Origin: Methanobrevibacter sp.
GTDB lineage: Archaea > Methanobacteriota > Methanobacteria > Methanobacteriales > Methanobacteriaceae
DNA: 7,347 bases
Assembly: GCA_017652345.1 (NCBI GenBank)
Contig: JAGCBE010000320.1
Coordinates: 1 to 7,347 of the forward strand
Direction of reading: 5' to 3'
Below are positions 1-6,508 of the stretch, piece after piece. Position numbers and translations under genes: made by a program. The first letter of the stretch is position 1; every line of letters begins with the position of its first letter. Under the pieces are notes generated by a model. The model ran no database searches and had not been told where the DNA came from. It worked only from the letters and a program-made list of their open reading frames with translations.

Positions 1-62
1 AATAATTTATTTAATTTATTTATAATAAATCAAATTATTTCTATTTTCTTGGAGAATGTTAA
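1..62 (+). promoter_or_regulatory. AT-rich leader of the ABC permease gene with Shine-Dalgarno site
   Basis: These bases are almost entirely A and T and hold no gene. GGAG at 51-54 lies 8 bases before the ATG at 63 and serves as the ribosome binding site. A TATA-like TTTATAATAAAT sits at 19-30, but it would leave only a very short leader, so a promoter here is weakly supported. Transcription may instead come from an upstream substrate-binding-protein gene outside the window. Confidence 0.4.
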
Positions 63-716
63 ATGTTATTAAGTAAAATTTTAGAAGAATTATTATGGGG
101 TATGGGAACCTCCATTGAAATATTCTTACTTACATTGCTGTTTTCAATTCCTCTTGGTTTAGCAGTAGCTGCAGGAAGAATGAGTAGCTTTAAGCCATTG
201 CAATTGTTAATGAAAGCATATATTTCAATTATGAGAGGAACTCCATTGATGCTGCAATTGATTGTGGTATTCTTTGGGCCATACTATATTTTCGGAATGA
301 CTCTTTCAAGAGATTTCAGAATGATTGCAGTTATCATTGCATTTACCATTAACTATGCAGCATACTTTGCAGAGATTTTCCGTGGAGGAATTGAATCCAT
401 TCCAAATGGACAGTATGAAGCTGCACAGGTATTGGGTTACAATAGATTAGAGACATTCTTCATCATTGTATTACCTCAAGTAGTGAAAATAGTGCTTCCT
501 TCCATTACCAACGAGGTCATCACTCTTGTTAAGGATACTTCACTTTCATTCGTGCTTGCTATTCCGGAAATGTTCACTGTTGCAAAACAGATTGCAGCAG
601 CTGAAGCGTCCATTTCAGCATTGCTGATTGCAGGTGGATTCTATTATCTGTTCAATGCACTTGTAGCATTTATAATGGAACGTTTCGAGAAAAGATTGGA
701 TTATTACGACACTTAG
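63..716 (+). CDS. Polar amino-acid ABC transporter, permease protein (HisM/GlnP family)
   Basis: Integral membrane subunit of an ATP-driven amino-acid importer. It forms the membrane channel and couples to the ATPase encoded next. The 217-residue length is normal for the family. Hydrophobic segments are visible around residues 13-37, 53-78, 86-104, 160-175 and 185-204. The cytoplasmic EAA coupling loop is clear: E119-A120-A121, G125, then I135 and L137-P138. The R58-G59-T60-P61 motif after the second segment is typical of amino-acid permeases of this group. The ATG at 63 follows GGAG at 51-54. The gene ends 10 bases before the ATPase start, so the two are co-transcribed. No substrate-binding protein is visible, and the amino acid transported cannot be read from the sequence. 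Family assignment is firm; substrate is unknown. Confidence 0.93.
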   Translation: MLLSKILEELLWGMGTSIEIFLLTLLFSIPLGLAVAAGRMSSFKPLQLLMKAYISIMRGTPLMLQLIVVFFGPYYIFGMTLSRDFRMIAVIIAFTINYAAYFAEIFRGGIESIPNGQYEAAQVLGYNRLETFFIIVLPQVVKIVLPSITNEVITLVKDTSLSFVLAIPEMFTVAKQIAAAEASISALLIAGGFYYLFNALVAFIMERFEKRLDYYDT

Positions 717-726
717 GAGAGATATC

Positions 727-1410
727 ATGAGTTTATTGGAAGTTAAAAATCTAAAGAAAAGTTTTGGAGACAATGTAGTTTTAAAGGATATCTCTTTTAA
801 TGTTGAAAAGGGAGAAGTATTGTCCATTATCGGACCATCCGGATCAGGTAAGTCTACATTGCTAAGATGCATTACAGATTTGGAAACTGAAGACAGTGGA
901 GACATTAATTTTGATGGAACATTCGGTTTGGTGTTCCAGAACTTCAACTTGTTCCCACATCATTCTGTAATGAAGAATATTGCCAATGCACCTATAAGGG
1001 TTCAAAAAAGAGACAAAAATGAGGTTTACGCCCATGCAAGAGACTTGCTCAAAAAGATGGGATTGTCAGATAAGGAAGATGCGTATCCTTCTGAACTCTC
1101 TGGTGGACAGCAACAAAGGGTATCAATTGCAAGGGCACTTTGTATGGATCCGGACATTCTGTTCTTTGATGAACCTACTTCTGCACTTGACCCTGAGCTT
1201 ACAGGTGAGATTTTGCAGGTAATCAAGGATTTGGCTGCAGAGCACATGACAATGGTAATTGTTACTCACGAGATGAATTTCGCTCGTAATGTATCTGATA
1301 CCATTATTTTCATGGATGGTGGAGTTATTGTAGAACAAGGCTCACCTGAAGAGGTATTCTCATCAGACAATCAAAGAATGAAAGATTTCTTAGGTAAATT
1401 CTATGAATAA
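727..1410 (+). CDS. Polar amino-acid ABC transporter, ATP-binding protein (GlnQ/HisP family)
   Basis: Cytoplasmic ATPase that powers the importer whose permease lies just upstream. All nucleotide-binding elements are present: Walker [10 protein letters not shown] at residues 36-44, Q-loop Q71, signature LSGGQQQ at 124-130, Walker B ILFFDEP at 144-150, D-loop SALD at 152-155 and switch histidine H181. The closest remembered family is GlnQ/HisP, which share [11 protein letters not shown] and TSALDPEL. At 227 residues it is shorter than the usual 240 or so. The shortfall lies between D63-G64 and the Q-loop, where about 15 residues normally present are missing, yet every catalytic motif is intact. 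The Shine-Dalgarno AGGAGA at 715-720 overlaps the permease stop codon, implying translational coupling. Function is well supported; the substrate is not known. Confidence 0.94.
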   Translation: MSLLEVKNLKKSFGDNVVLKDISFNVEKGEVLSIIGPSGSGKSTLLRCITDLETEDSGDINFDGTFGLVFQNFNLFPHHSVMKNIANAPIRVQKRDKNEVYAHARDLLKKMGLSDKEDAYPSELSGGQQQRVSIARALCMDPDILFFDEPTSALDPELTGEILQVIKDLAAEHMTMVIVTHEMNFARNVSDTIIFMDGGVIVEQGSPEEVFSSDNQRMKDFLGKFYE

Positions 1411-1419
1411 TTAGAATTT

Positions 1420-1440
1420 ACCGGTTTTCTATTTTTTTTA
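1420..1440 (+). terminator. T-tract terminator of the ABC transporter operon
   Basis: About ten bases after the ATPase stop codon, ACCGGT is followed by TTTTCT and then eight consecutive T residues at 1432-1439. Archaeal RNA polymerase commonly terminates at such T-rich tracts without a strong hairpin. More T-runs follow, to about 1490, and may act as backups. Termination itself is inferred. Confidence 0.55.
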
Positions 1441-1490
1441 TTCATTTTAATATTTTATTCATTTTAATATTTTATTCATTTTTATTTTTT
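1440..1490 (+). repeat. Short 17-bp tandem repeat in the spacer
   Basis: The unit ATTCATTTTAATATTTT occurs twice perfectly and head to tail at 1440-1456 and 1457-1473. A third, degenerate copy begins with ATTCATTTT at 1474 and runs to about 1490. The array lies just after the terminator T-tract. It most likely arose by replication slippage in A/T-rich DNA; no function can be assigned. Confidence 0.75.
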
Positions 1491-1571
1491 TCATTTTTAT
1501 ATTATATTCCACTAAATATTTGAGTAATTTTTATTATTTCTAGCTCTTTTTTTATTATCTTAAATTAATTT

Positions 1572-1589
1572 AAAAACTATTTTATATTA
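1572..1589 (+). promoter_or_regulatory. Candidate BRE/TATA promoter for the mmp cluster
   Basis: An A-rich BRE-like stretch (AAAAAC) is followed by TATTTTATATTA, resembling an archaeal TATA box. Transcription would start about 25 bases downstream, near 1610, leaving a leader of about 100 bases. A competing TATA-like TTTATAAT at 1664-1671 would give a leader of about 20 bases but lacks a clear BRE. The background is so A/T-rich that neither can be chosen with confidence. Confidence 0.33.
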
Positions 1590-1710
1590 TTAAAAATATA
1601 AATATATTCAATTTATAAAATAGGGTATTTTTTTAATATTTTTTCGATTCAAATTTACTCTTGTTTTATAATTTGATGATTATTATTTTATTGAAAAAAG
1701 AGGCAAGCCT

Positions 1711-3264
1711 ATGCTAATTAAAATTAATGGAGAAGATGTGGATATTCCTGAAGGTTCTACCATAAAGGATGCAATTGAAATTTCAAATGCTCCTTATAAG
1801 AAAGGAAGTATCGTTTGTCTTATCAAGGGAGAAAGCGAAATACAAAGCAATATCCTCAAGTATAAGATCAAAACACCTAAAGGAAGTATTCTCATCGAAT
1901 TGGAAGTTTCTGAAAAATCACAACCTTTAACTGATTTCTTCAAGGAAAACTATTCTCAGTTTATCTCTAATAATGTCCGTTGGGAAACATCTAATGAAGT
2001 TGCTATAGGTCCTGTAAGCTCTAATTTTGAACCTTCACATGATGAATTTGCATATTTCGACAATGAGGTCTTGATTAGCTTATCCGGATTTTCAGCTGAG
2101 GCTACTCACATAATCTTTGTTAAGGATGACCACAAGAATGTTTATGGCGTTCCAAAATACAGCGACCGTGGAGTCTTTGCAAGGGTTATAGGTGGAAGGA
2201 AAACATTATTCTCCTTAACTGATGATGATGAGATCCTAGCGATTGAACCTGTAATTGAGCGCAGTACCGTTAAGGACAGTACTGGAGGTTCCAATTTGGA
2301 TGAGGTTTTAGAGGAAGGAAATCAATTGTTCACCTATGTTCTTTTTGAACCTAACTTCAATTCACCTAAATCTGTTGAACACTTGTTTTCACTCATTAGA
2401 AATAACAAGATAGAAGTCAGCTTTGAATCCAACTCATTTGTAGGGTTCTATGAATTGACTGGTTTAACTAAGGAGAAAGAAGAGATAACAGAACGTAAAA
2501 GAGGAACCGTTACCTTGAGAAATGATGGATTCGGTAAAGGTAGAGTTTACATTTATAGAGAAGACAGAGTAAGAGCTGAAACCCACACCAATTTAGCTAC
2601 TGTCAAGCAAGGGATGGAATTGTTTGACATAGCAAAAGAAGGGGATGTCATTACAGTTAGAAGCAGTCCTGACAGAATCATGCTTATGATGATGACTCAA
2701 AAAGAGGCAGAGGAAAAACTTAAAGCCTTAGGCATCAATCATGCAAGAACAGGTAATGATGATGACGATGCAATTATCGTAACTCAAGAGCCTGAAAGCA
2801 CTGTCGGTATCATTGAATCCGGTGAAGTGACTACCTTTGGTATTGCAAGCGATGAGCTCCTTAATGTCAAATTGACTGATAAGGCTCCAAGAACCAGATG
2901 GTATCTTGAGAAAATCACTGGTCTTGCAGAAAAGCCAGTAGGAACTTTGAAGGTTTACTTTGCAGTGCCTGACATGAACATGTTTATGTTCAATGGTGAT
3001 AACGATGAATCCAAGGGACTTATTCCTGAAAACAATCCAGAGGATCTTATGAAGGCTGGAGAGATAGGGGTAACCAACATGTCCAAGAAGAATGTAGGGC
3101 TTATCGGTATAAGGACTGTCGACACCACTGACTTTGGACCTACTGGGGAACCGTTCTCAGCTACAAATGTTGTCGGTGAAGTTGTTGGAAACATTGAAGG
3201 CTTGAACAAGCTTAAAGACGGAAGCACTCTTTATATTCATGAAGTATACGAGGATGATGATTAG
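1711..3264 (+). CDS. mmp3: Methanogenesis marker protein 3 (MCR activation complex component)
   Basis: Mmp3 is found in methanogens and has been co-purified with McrC, Mmp7, Mmp17 and component A2 in the ATP-dependent complex that activates methyl-coenzyme M reductase. It is cytoplasmic: no signal peptide or membrane segment is seen. Residues 1-65 resemble a beta-grasp (ThiS/ubiquitin-like) domain, beginning [20 protein letters not shown]. The remainder has cyclophilin-like character, most evident at about 115-182 and 455-512, which look alike. The 517-residue length fits the family. There is only one cysteine, C36, so the protein cannot by itself ligate a large iron-sulfur cluster. The ATG at 1711 is preceded by GAGG at 1700-1703. 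It heads the cluster, and its stop codon overlaps the Shine-Dalgarno of mmp6. Identity rests on family recognition from memory; the domain reading is inference. Confidence 0.9.
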   Translation: MLIKINGEDVDIPEGSTIKDAIEISNAPYKKGSIVCLIKGESEIQSNILKYKIKTPKGSILIELEVSEKSQPLTDFFKENYSQFISNNVRWETSNEVAIGPVSSNFEPSHDEFAYFDNEVLISLSGFSAEATHIIFVKDDHKNVYGVPKYSDRGVFARVIGGRKTLFSLTDDDEILAIEPVIERSTVKDSTGGSNLDEVLEEGNQLFTYVLFEPNFNSPKSVEHLFSLIRNNKIEVSFESNSFVGFYELTGLTKEKEEITERKRGTVTLRNDGFGKGRVYIYREDRVRAETHTNLATVKQGMELFDIAKEGDVITVRSSPDRIMLMMMTQKEAEEKLKALGINHARTGNDDDDAIIVTQEPESTVGIIESGEVTTFGIASDELLNVKLTDKAPRTRWYLEKITGLAEKPVGTLKVYFAVPDMNMFMFNGDNDESKGLIPENNPEDLMKAGEIGVTNMSKKNVGLIGIRTVDTTDFGPTGEPFSATNVVGEVVGNIEGLNKLKDGSTLYIHEVYEDDD

Positions 3265-3268
3265 GAGG
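3263..3268 (+). promoter_or_regulatory. Shine-Dalgarno site that fixes the mmp6 start
   Basis: AGGAGG overlaps the last bases of the mmp3 stop codon. It is one base from the ATG at 3270, too close to work, but 7 bases from the in-frame ATG at 3276, the normal distance. This favours 3276 as the true start and suggests coupled translation of mmp3 and mmp6. Confidence 0.8.
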
Positions 3269-3275
3269 AATGATT

Positions 3276-3755
3276 ATGCCTGCAAATTTATGTATAACTC
3301 CAGATTTAGGTAAAGAGGATATGGATCCAGAAGTTTCAACAAGGATGATCATTTTAAGTTCAAAAGCAAATGTAAGTGAAAGTGAGGTTGTAAACTTCCT
3401 TCATATGTTGAATTTGCCTATTACAATCAAATGGACTTGTTATGGGGCTATGATTAGTGGAAAGGATGAATATGTGAGAGAAGCTATTCGTGAACTCCGT
3501 AAATTAGACCCTTATGGAATTTTTACAAAGGAAAGAGGTTTTGCTCCAGGTGACCCAAGAAGATGCAGAGGTCACAGATACGGACCAAGAGAAGGTTTCC
3601 ACCAAATGGAAAAGGAATTCAGAATTCTTGATTATGTTGGAGAAGCTTTAAAGAATCCAAGAGAAGTGGAAATAGAAAAGAAAGAACCTGTTTCTGTTGA
3701 TTACTTCAAGGAAATTTTAGAAGAAGAAGAAAATAAAAAAGAGGATGATAAATAA
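3276..3755 (+). CDS. mmp6: Methanogenesis marker protein 6
   Basis: Small soluble protein of 159 residues belonging to a family confined to methanogens and relatives. Its biochemical function is unknown to me. It accompanies mmp5, mmp15, mmp17 and mmp3 in this cluster, which points to MCR activation or a closely linked process, but it was not among the subunits I recall from the purified activation complex. The most distinctive stretch is residues 89-115, rich in R, H and G and including [17 protein letters not shown]. Cysteines are C6, C55 and C97. The last 20 or so residues are a charged E/K tail that is probably disordered. The start at 3276 is preferred over 3270 because of Shine-Dalgarno spacing. 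A 58-base gap containing an RNA hairpin separates it from mmp5. Confidence 0.85.
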   Translation: MPANLCITPDLGKEDMDPEVSTRMIILSSKANVSESEVVNFLHMLNLPITIKWTCYGAMISGKDEYVREAIRELRKLDPYGIFTKERGFAPGDPRRCRGHRYGPREGFHQMEKEFRILDYVGEALKNPREVEIEKKEPVSVDYFKEILEEEENKKEDDK

Positions 3756-3790
3756 TAGAGGGTAAATTTGGATTAGATATTTACTTTCTA
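3756..3790 (+). other. Intercistronic RNA hairpin between mmp6 and mmp5
   Basis: The left arm TAGAGGGTAAAT (3756-3767) pairs with the right arm ATTTACTTTCTA (3779-3790). This gives a 12-bp stem with two internal G-U pairs around an 11-base loop. It starts on the base after the mmp6 stop codon and ends 11 bases before GAGG of mmp5. The G-U pairs mean it is better formed in RNA than in DNA. No long T-run follows, so it is more likely a processing or stability element than a terminator. Function is inferred. Confidence 0.5.
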
Positions 3791-3813
3791 ATTATAATTA
3801 TGAGGATGATATT

Positions 3814-4320
3814 ATGGTAAAAGTAGCTATTTATCCACCAAATTCACTGGTTTTAGCTGACTTGATTGAGAGAAAAGGTCACACTCCTTTAGCTCTTCAA
3901 AAACAAATAAGACAAAAGATCAAAGATCCGGAGATTGATTCTCCTCCAATGAACATTACAGAAGAAGATCCAATTAACGGATTAAAGTATGCTGCTATTG
4001 AAGTGCCTTCAGGAGTTCGTGGAAGAATGTCCATTATTGGGCCTCTTATAGATGCAGCAGAAGCAGCAATTATTGTTGATGGTGCTCCATTTGGCTTTGG
4101 TTGTGTAGGTTGTGCAAGAACAAATGAACTATCTATTTTCTGTTTACGTAAAAAAGACATACCTGTCTTGGAAGTGGTTTACCCTGATGATGAAGACGGA
4201 ACAAGACTTATGGTAAATCAAATCATGGAATTCCTTGATTCCTTGCCTGGTGGCGGAGGAGACTTGGAAGGAGACAGTGATGTTTTAGGAGAACCAATTG
4301 GAAATAAAGGAGGAAAATAA
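3814..4320 (+). CDS. mmp5: Methanogenesis marker protein 5
   Basis: Soluble 168-residue protein of a methanogen marker family with no established reaction. Visible landmarks are an N-terminal strand [20 protein letters not shown], a central stretch ending [15 protein letters not shown], and three cysteines spaced C97-x2-C100-x9-C110. That spacing could bind metal or an iron-sulfur cluster, but this is inference. The C-terminus from about residue 146 is glycine-rich and acidic ([11 protein letters not shown]) and probably disordered. The ATG at 3814 follows GAGGATGAT at 3802-3810. Its last codons contain the GGAGG site of mmp15, and its stop codon is one base from the mmp15 start, so the two are translationally coupled. 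Identity rests on family recognition and on the neighbours. Confidence 0.85.
   Translation: MVKVAIYPPNSLVLADLIERKGHTPLALQKQIRQKIKDPEIDSPPMNITEEDPINGLKYAAIEVPSGVRGRMSIIGPLIDAAEAAIIVDGAPFGFGCVGCARTNELSIFCLRKKDIPVLEVVYPDDEDGTRLMVNQIMEFLDSLPGGGGDLEGDSDVLGEPIGNKGGK
4309..4313 (+). promoter_or_regulatory. Shine-Dalgarno site that fixes the mmp15 start
   Basis: GGAGG lies inside the last codons of mmp5, 8 bases before the ATG at 4322. A possible in-frame ATG at 4298 lies upstream of this site, inside mmp5, and would add eight charged residues not expected in the family. The 4322 start is therefore preferred. Confidence 0.82.
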
Positions 4321-4321
4321 A

Positions 4322-5557
4322 ATGGTACAAATTGCATTGGTTTCTTGCGGTACCGAATATAGTGGTATCCAAAAGGAAATTGAAAAGGCAGCTTTAAAAT
4401 TTGGAGCAGAAATTATTCTTCCTGAAATTGATTTGGATTACATTAATGAAGCTTATGAGAAATTCGGTTTCTCTGCTCAAAGTTCAAGCTTAAAGCTTAT
4501 GATTGCAAGGGCAATGTCCATTGTAGAAGGAAAATGCAAACCTGATGCAGTATTCATTGCTACCTGTTTCAGATGTGCGGAAGGAGCACTTGTAAGAAAT
4601 GAAGTAAGACGTTTCATTCAAAACAATACACGTATTCCAGTAGTAACATATTCCTTCACTGAAAGGACAAAAGCTGATGAGCTCTTTATCCGTATGGAAG
4701 CATTGGCTACCACTGTTACACGTAGAAGCATTCTTGCTCGTGAAAAGCAAGAAGGACTTACCCTTGGACTTGACTCAGGTTCAACAACCACAAAGGCAGT
4801 TCTTATGGAAAACAACAAGGTTATCGGAACCGGTTGGACTTCCACCAAAGACATCATTGCATCTGCTCAAACTGCAGCTGCAGAAGCATTTGAAGGTACT
4901 GGCTACAAATGGGATGATGTTGACGGCATAGGAACTACCGGTTACGGTAGGTTTACCATGGGTCAGGAATTTGGAGCAGAACTTATCCAAGAGGAATTGT
5001 CTGTAAACGCAAAAGGTGCAGTATACTTAGCAGATTGCCAAAAAGGAGAAGCTACTGTACTTGATATAGGTGGTATGGATAACAAGGTAATTACCGTAAA
5101 CAATGGTATTCCTGACAACTTCACTATGGGTGGTATCTGTGCAGGTGCATCTGGAAGATTCCTGGATATGACTTCCCGTAGATTGGATGTGGATATCACA
5201 GAACTTGGACCTCTTGCTGTGCAAGGTGACTGGAGAAAGGCTATGCTTAACTCCTACTGTATTGTATTCGGTATTCAAGACTTGGTAACCACTCTTGCTG
5301 CTGGAGGGTCTAAGGCAGATGTAGCAGCAGCTGCATGTCACTCAGTATCAGAACAAGTTTATGAACAGCAATTGCAGGAAATTGACATTCGTGAACCTTT
5401 AATCCAAGTAGGTGGTACCAGTTTAATTTCCGGACTTGTTGAAGCAGTAAGTGAAACCTTAGGTGGAATTGAAGTTATCGTACCTGAATACTCACAGCAT
5501 ATTGGTGCAGTAGGTGCAGCATTGCTTGTATCTGGTATGGGAAATAGACATGGATAG
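4322..5557 (+). CDS. mmp15: Methanogenesis marker protein 15, HgdC/BcrA-type activator ATPase
   Basis: Cytoplasmic ATPase of the ASKHA fold, related to activators that inject low-potential electrons into 2-hydroxyacyl-CoA dehydratases and benzoyl-CoA reductase. In this 411-residue protein the ATPase part starts near residue 146: phosphate-1 loop [11 protein letters not shown] (149-159), TGYGR (206-210), phosphate-2 DIGG (248-251) and adenosine loop VGGTSLISG (363-371). The two cysteines that bridge the activator dimer through a [4Fe-4S] cluster are present as C273 in [11 protein letters not shown] and C313 in SYCIVFG. Residues 1-145 form an extra domain with C9, C72 and a C82-x2-C85 pair; the part around [20 protein letters not shown] recalls dehydratase-type partner subunits. 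The natural electron acceptor is unknown. MCR activation or its cluster assembly is a reasonable guess from the neighbours. The protein family is firm; the role is inferred. Confidence 0.9.
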   Translation: MVQIALVSCGTEYSGIQKEIEKAALKFGAEIILPEIDLDYINEAYEKFGFSAQSSSLKLMIARAMSIVEGKCKPDAVFIATCFRCAEGALVRNEVRRFIQNNTRIPVVTYSFTERTKADELFIRMEALATTVTRRSILAREKQEGLTLGLDSGSTTTKAVLMENNKVIGTGWTSTKDIIASAQTAAAEAFEGTGYKWDDVDGIGTTGYGRFTMGQEFGAELIQEELSVNAKGAVYLADCQKGEATVLDIGGMDNKVITVNNGIPDNFTMGGICAGASGRFLDMTSRRLDVDITELGPLAVQGDWRKAMLNSYCIVFGIQDLVTTLAAGGSKADVAAAACHSVSEQVYEQQLQEIDIREPLIQVGGTSLISGLVEAVSETLGGIEVIVPEYSQHIGAVGAALLVSGMGNRHG

Positions 5558-5582
5558 ATTTAAGCTTAAATCAAGCTTTTTT
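5557..5582 (+). terminator. Palindrome and terminator-like hairpin between mmp15 and mmp17
   Basis: GATTTAAGCTTAAATC (5557-5572) is a perfect 16-bp palindrome that begins on the last base of the mmp15 stop codon. Overlapping it, AAGCTT (5562-5567) can pair with AAGCTT (5573-5578) across the 5-base loop AAATC, running into six T residues at 5577-5582. This resembles a weak intrinsic terminator or attenuator placed inside an otherwise continuous cluster. The palindrome could instead be a protein-binding site. Neither role is proven. Confidence 0.42.
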
Positions 5583-5607
5583 CTATTACCTTTAAAGAAG
5601 TGATTAT

Positions 5608-6174
5608 ATGTATATTGAATCAAATGACCCTGAAGGAGCAAAAGTCTACGATATGATCATTAGGCAAATCTTCCAGGATTTGGTCTTGCCGCCTTCAATT
5701 GATGACATGCGCGCTTATGTCAATCCAGATGAAGTATGCTTCATTATAGCTATAAAGATGAGAAAGACTTCAAAGCACATTACATTAAAGGAAGTCGCTA
5801 AAGTTAATTATGAAGCGGATGATGATACCACTGTTGTTTTAATAGATGATGAGAACTATCTTCCAAATATTCTAAGAACCCTTTGGAAAACCAACGGTAG
5901 GGAAAACGTTCATCAGCCAAGCAGATATGTCATTCACATGAAAGGGGAACATGAAGTGTCTGATTTGGTTGTAGATGACCCTCATGAAAACCTTAAGAGA
6001 AGGATTTATGATGCAATATTCAGAATAGTTCCTGAAGGATTCAAGATAATGAAAGACATTTCCCGTGATGATATTGTATCTGTCATAGCTACTGATGAAT
6101 TGATTAAGGATGAATGGGTTGAAAAGGCTGAAGAGTATATTGTAGAATTGAATACTCCAAAAACTTGGGATTAA
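5608..6174 (+). CDS. mmp17: Methanogenesis marker protein 17 (MCR activation complex component)
   Basis: Soluble 188-residue protein. Mmp17 co-purifies with McrC, Mmp7, Mmp3 and component A2 in the complex that reductively activates methyl-coenzyme M reductase. The N-terminal SNDPEGAKVYDMIIRQIFQD is typical as I remember the family. The rest alternates strands and helices with no membrane segment. The only cysteine is C44, so any complex iron-sulfur cluster must be held largely by other subunits. The ATG at 5608 has only a modest Shine-Dalgarno match (GAAGTGAT, 5597-5604), weaker than elsewhere in the cluster. It sits 50 bases after mmp15, behind a terminator-like hairpin, so its expression may be set lower or separately. 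A T-rich spacer follows. Identity is well supported by family and context. Confidence 0.86.
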   Translation: MYIESNDPEGAKVYDMIIRQIFQDLVLPPSIDDMRAYVNPDEVCFIIAIKMRKTSKHITLKEVAKVNYEADDDTTVVLIDDENYLPNILRTLWKTNGRENVHQPSRYVIHMKGEHEVSDLVVDDPHENLKRRIYDAIFRIVPEGFKIMKDISRDDIVSVIATDELIKDEWVEKAEEYIVELNTPKTWD

Positions 6175-6186
6175 ATTTATGGATTG

Positions 6187-6250
6187 ATTATAATATTTTG
6201 ATTTATAATTGATCTAATTTCTTTATTTTTTAAGTTTGTTTTAGTTTTTT
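6187..6250 (+). terminator. Probable transcription terminator after mmp17
   Basis: ATTATAA (6187-6193) pairs with TTATAAT (6203-6209) around a 9-base loop. Two six-T runs follow at 6226-6231 and 6245-6250, within a generally T-rich stretch. The all-A/T stem is weak, but T-tracts alone can terminate archaeal transcription. This suggests that nifB is transcribed separately from the mmp cluster. Confidence 0.5.
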
Positions 6251-6279
6251 GCATTGATTTCAACAATTTATCAAAAACA

Positions 6280-6309
6280 GTTCGTTTATTTCAGATTTTT
6301 GTTCGTATA
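6280..6309 (+). repeat. Paired GTTCGT repeat, candidate regulator site upstream of the nifB promoter
   Basis: GTTCGTTTA (6280-6288) and GTTCGTATA (6301-6309) match at 8 of 9 positions and start exactly 21 bases apart, about two helical turns. They are in the same orientation and end 15 bases before the BRE of the promoter candidate. G/C-containing words are rare in this spacer, which makes the pair stand out. The position suits an activator or repressor site, but no regulator can be named. Confidence 0.4.
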
Positions 6310-6324
6310 GTTTAAAAATAAATA

Positions 6325-6340
6325 GAAATCTTTAAATACT
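6325..6340 (+). promoter_or_regulatory. Probable BRE/TATA promoter upstream of nifB
   Basis: GAAATC (6325-6330) followed by TTTAAATACT (6331-6340) resembles the strong methanogen promoter pattern of a purine-rich BRE and a TATA box. Transcription would begin near 6360, giving a leader of about 150 bases before the ATG. TATA-like TTTATAAA at 6427-6434 and ATTATAAAAT at 6451-6460 lie nearer the gene and would give shorter leaders, but without as good a BRE. Confidence 0.5.
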
Positions 6341-6497
6341 ATATATTCAATAACAATAGTTATAACCATAAGAATAGAATTAAAGAAAATGTATGAAAAT
6401 TTATAAGATTTTATTGAATTAAAATATTTATAAAGTTTTATCGATTGTTGATTATAAAATAAATTTAATGTGTATAAAATGTTTAAAATATTGTGTT

Positions 6498-6502
6498 GAG
6501 GT
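6498..6502 (+). promoter_or_regulatory. Shine-Dalgarno site of nifB
   Basis: GAGGT lies 6 bases before the ATG at 6509 and continues as GAGGTAAT, close to the ideal GAGGTGAT. An in-frame TGA at 6497-6499 excludes any earlier start. Confidence 0.8.
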
Positions 6503-6508
6503 AATACT

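Larger units (their letters stand above)
1411..1710. other. AT-rich intergenic spacer between the ABC operon and the mmp cluster
   Basis: This 300-base gap has no credible coding region on either strand. It contains the T-tract terminator of the ABC operon, a 17-bp tandem repeat, and the probable promoter and Shine-Dalgarno site of mmp3. The remaining bases are low-complexity A/T in which I see no tRNA, riboswitch or structured RNA. Confidence 0.7.
6175..6508. other. AT-rich intergenic spacer between mmp17 and nifB
   Basis: This 334-base gap holds no credible protein gene. It contains a short hairpin and T-runs at about 6187-6250, a pair of GTTCGT repeats at 6280-6309, a BRE/TATA-like element at 6325-6340 and the nifB Shine-Dalgarno site at 6498-6502. 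Bases 6361-6497 are A/T-rich with no clear fold. They would be a long 5' leader if the promoter call is right, or could hold a small RNA I cannot define. Confidence 0.65.

Noticed and set aside
615..947. Minus-strand open frame of 110 codons
   Set aside because: It lies antisense across the end of the permease and the start of the ATPase, both well supported. It has no family resemblance and no plausible ribosome site.
1440..1490. CRISPR array
   Set aside because: The copies are adjacent with no spacers, and the unit is only 17 bp of A/T-rich sequence.
3270..3275. Earlier ATG for mmp6
   Set aside because: It is one base from the AGGAGG site, too close for initiation; 3276 has normal spacing.
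4298..4321. Earlier ATG for mmp15
   Set aside because: It lies inside mmp5, upstream of the GGAGG at 4309-4313 that serves the ATG at 4322.
4490..5341. Several open frames on both strands within mmp15
   Set aside because: All overlap the ASKHA ATPase coding sequence, have low-complexity translations and show no start signals.
6281..6305. Canonical MsvR box
   Set aside because: Two TTCG words are present, but 17 bases apart rather than the reported 9-10. Kept only as an unassigned repeat.
6175..6508. NrpR-type nitrogen operator upstream of nifB
   Set aside because: No GGAA-N6-TTCC pattern is present in this spacer, so the known methanogen nitrogen-repression site is not supported.
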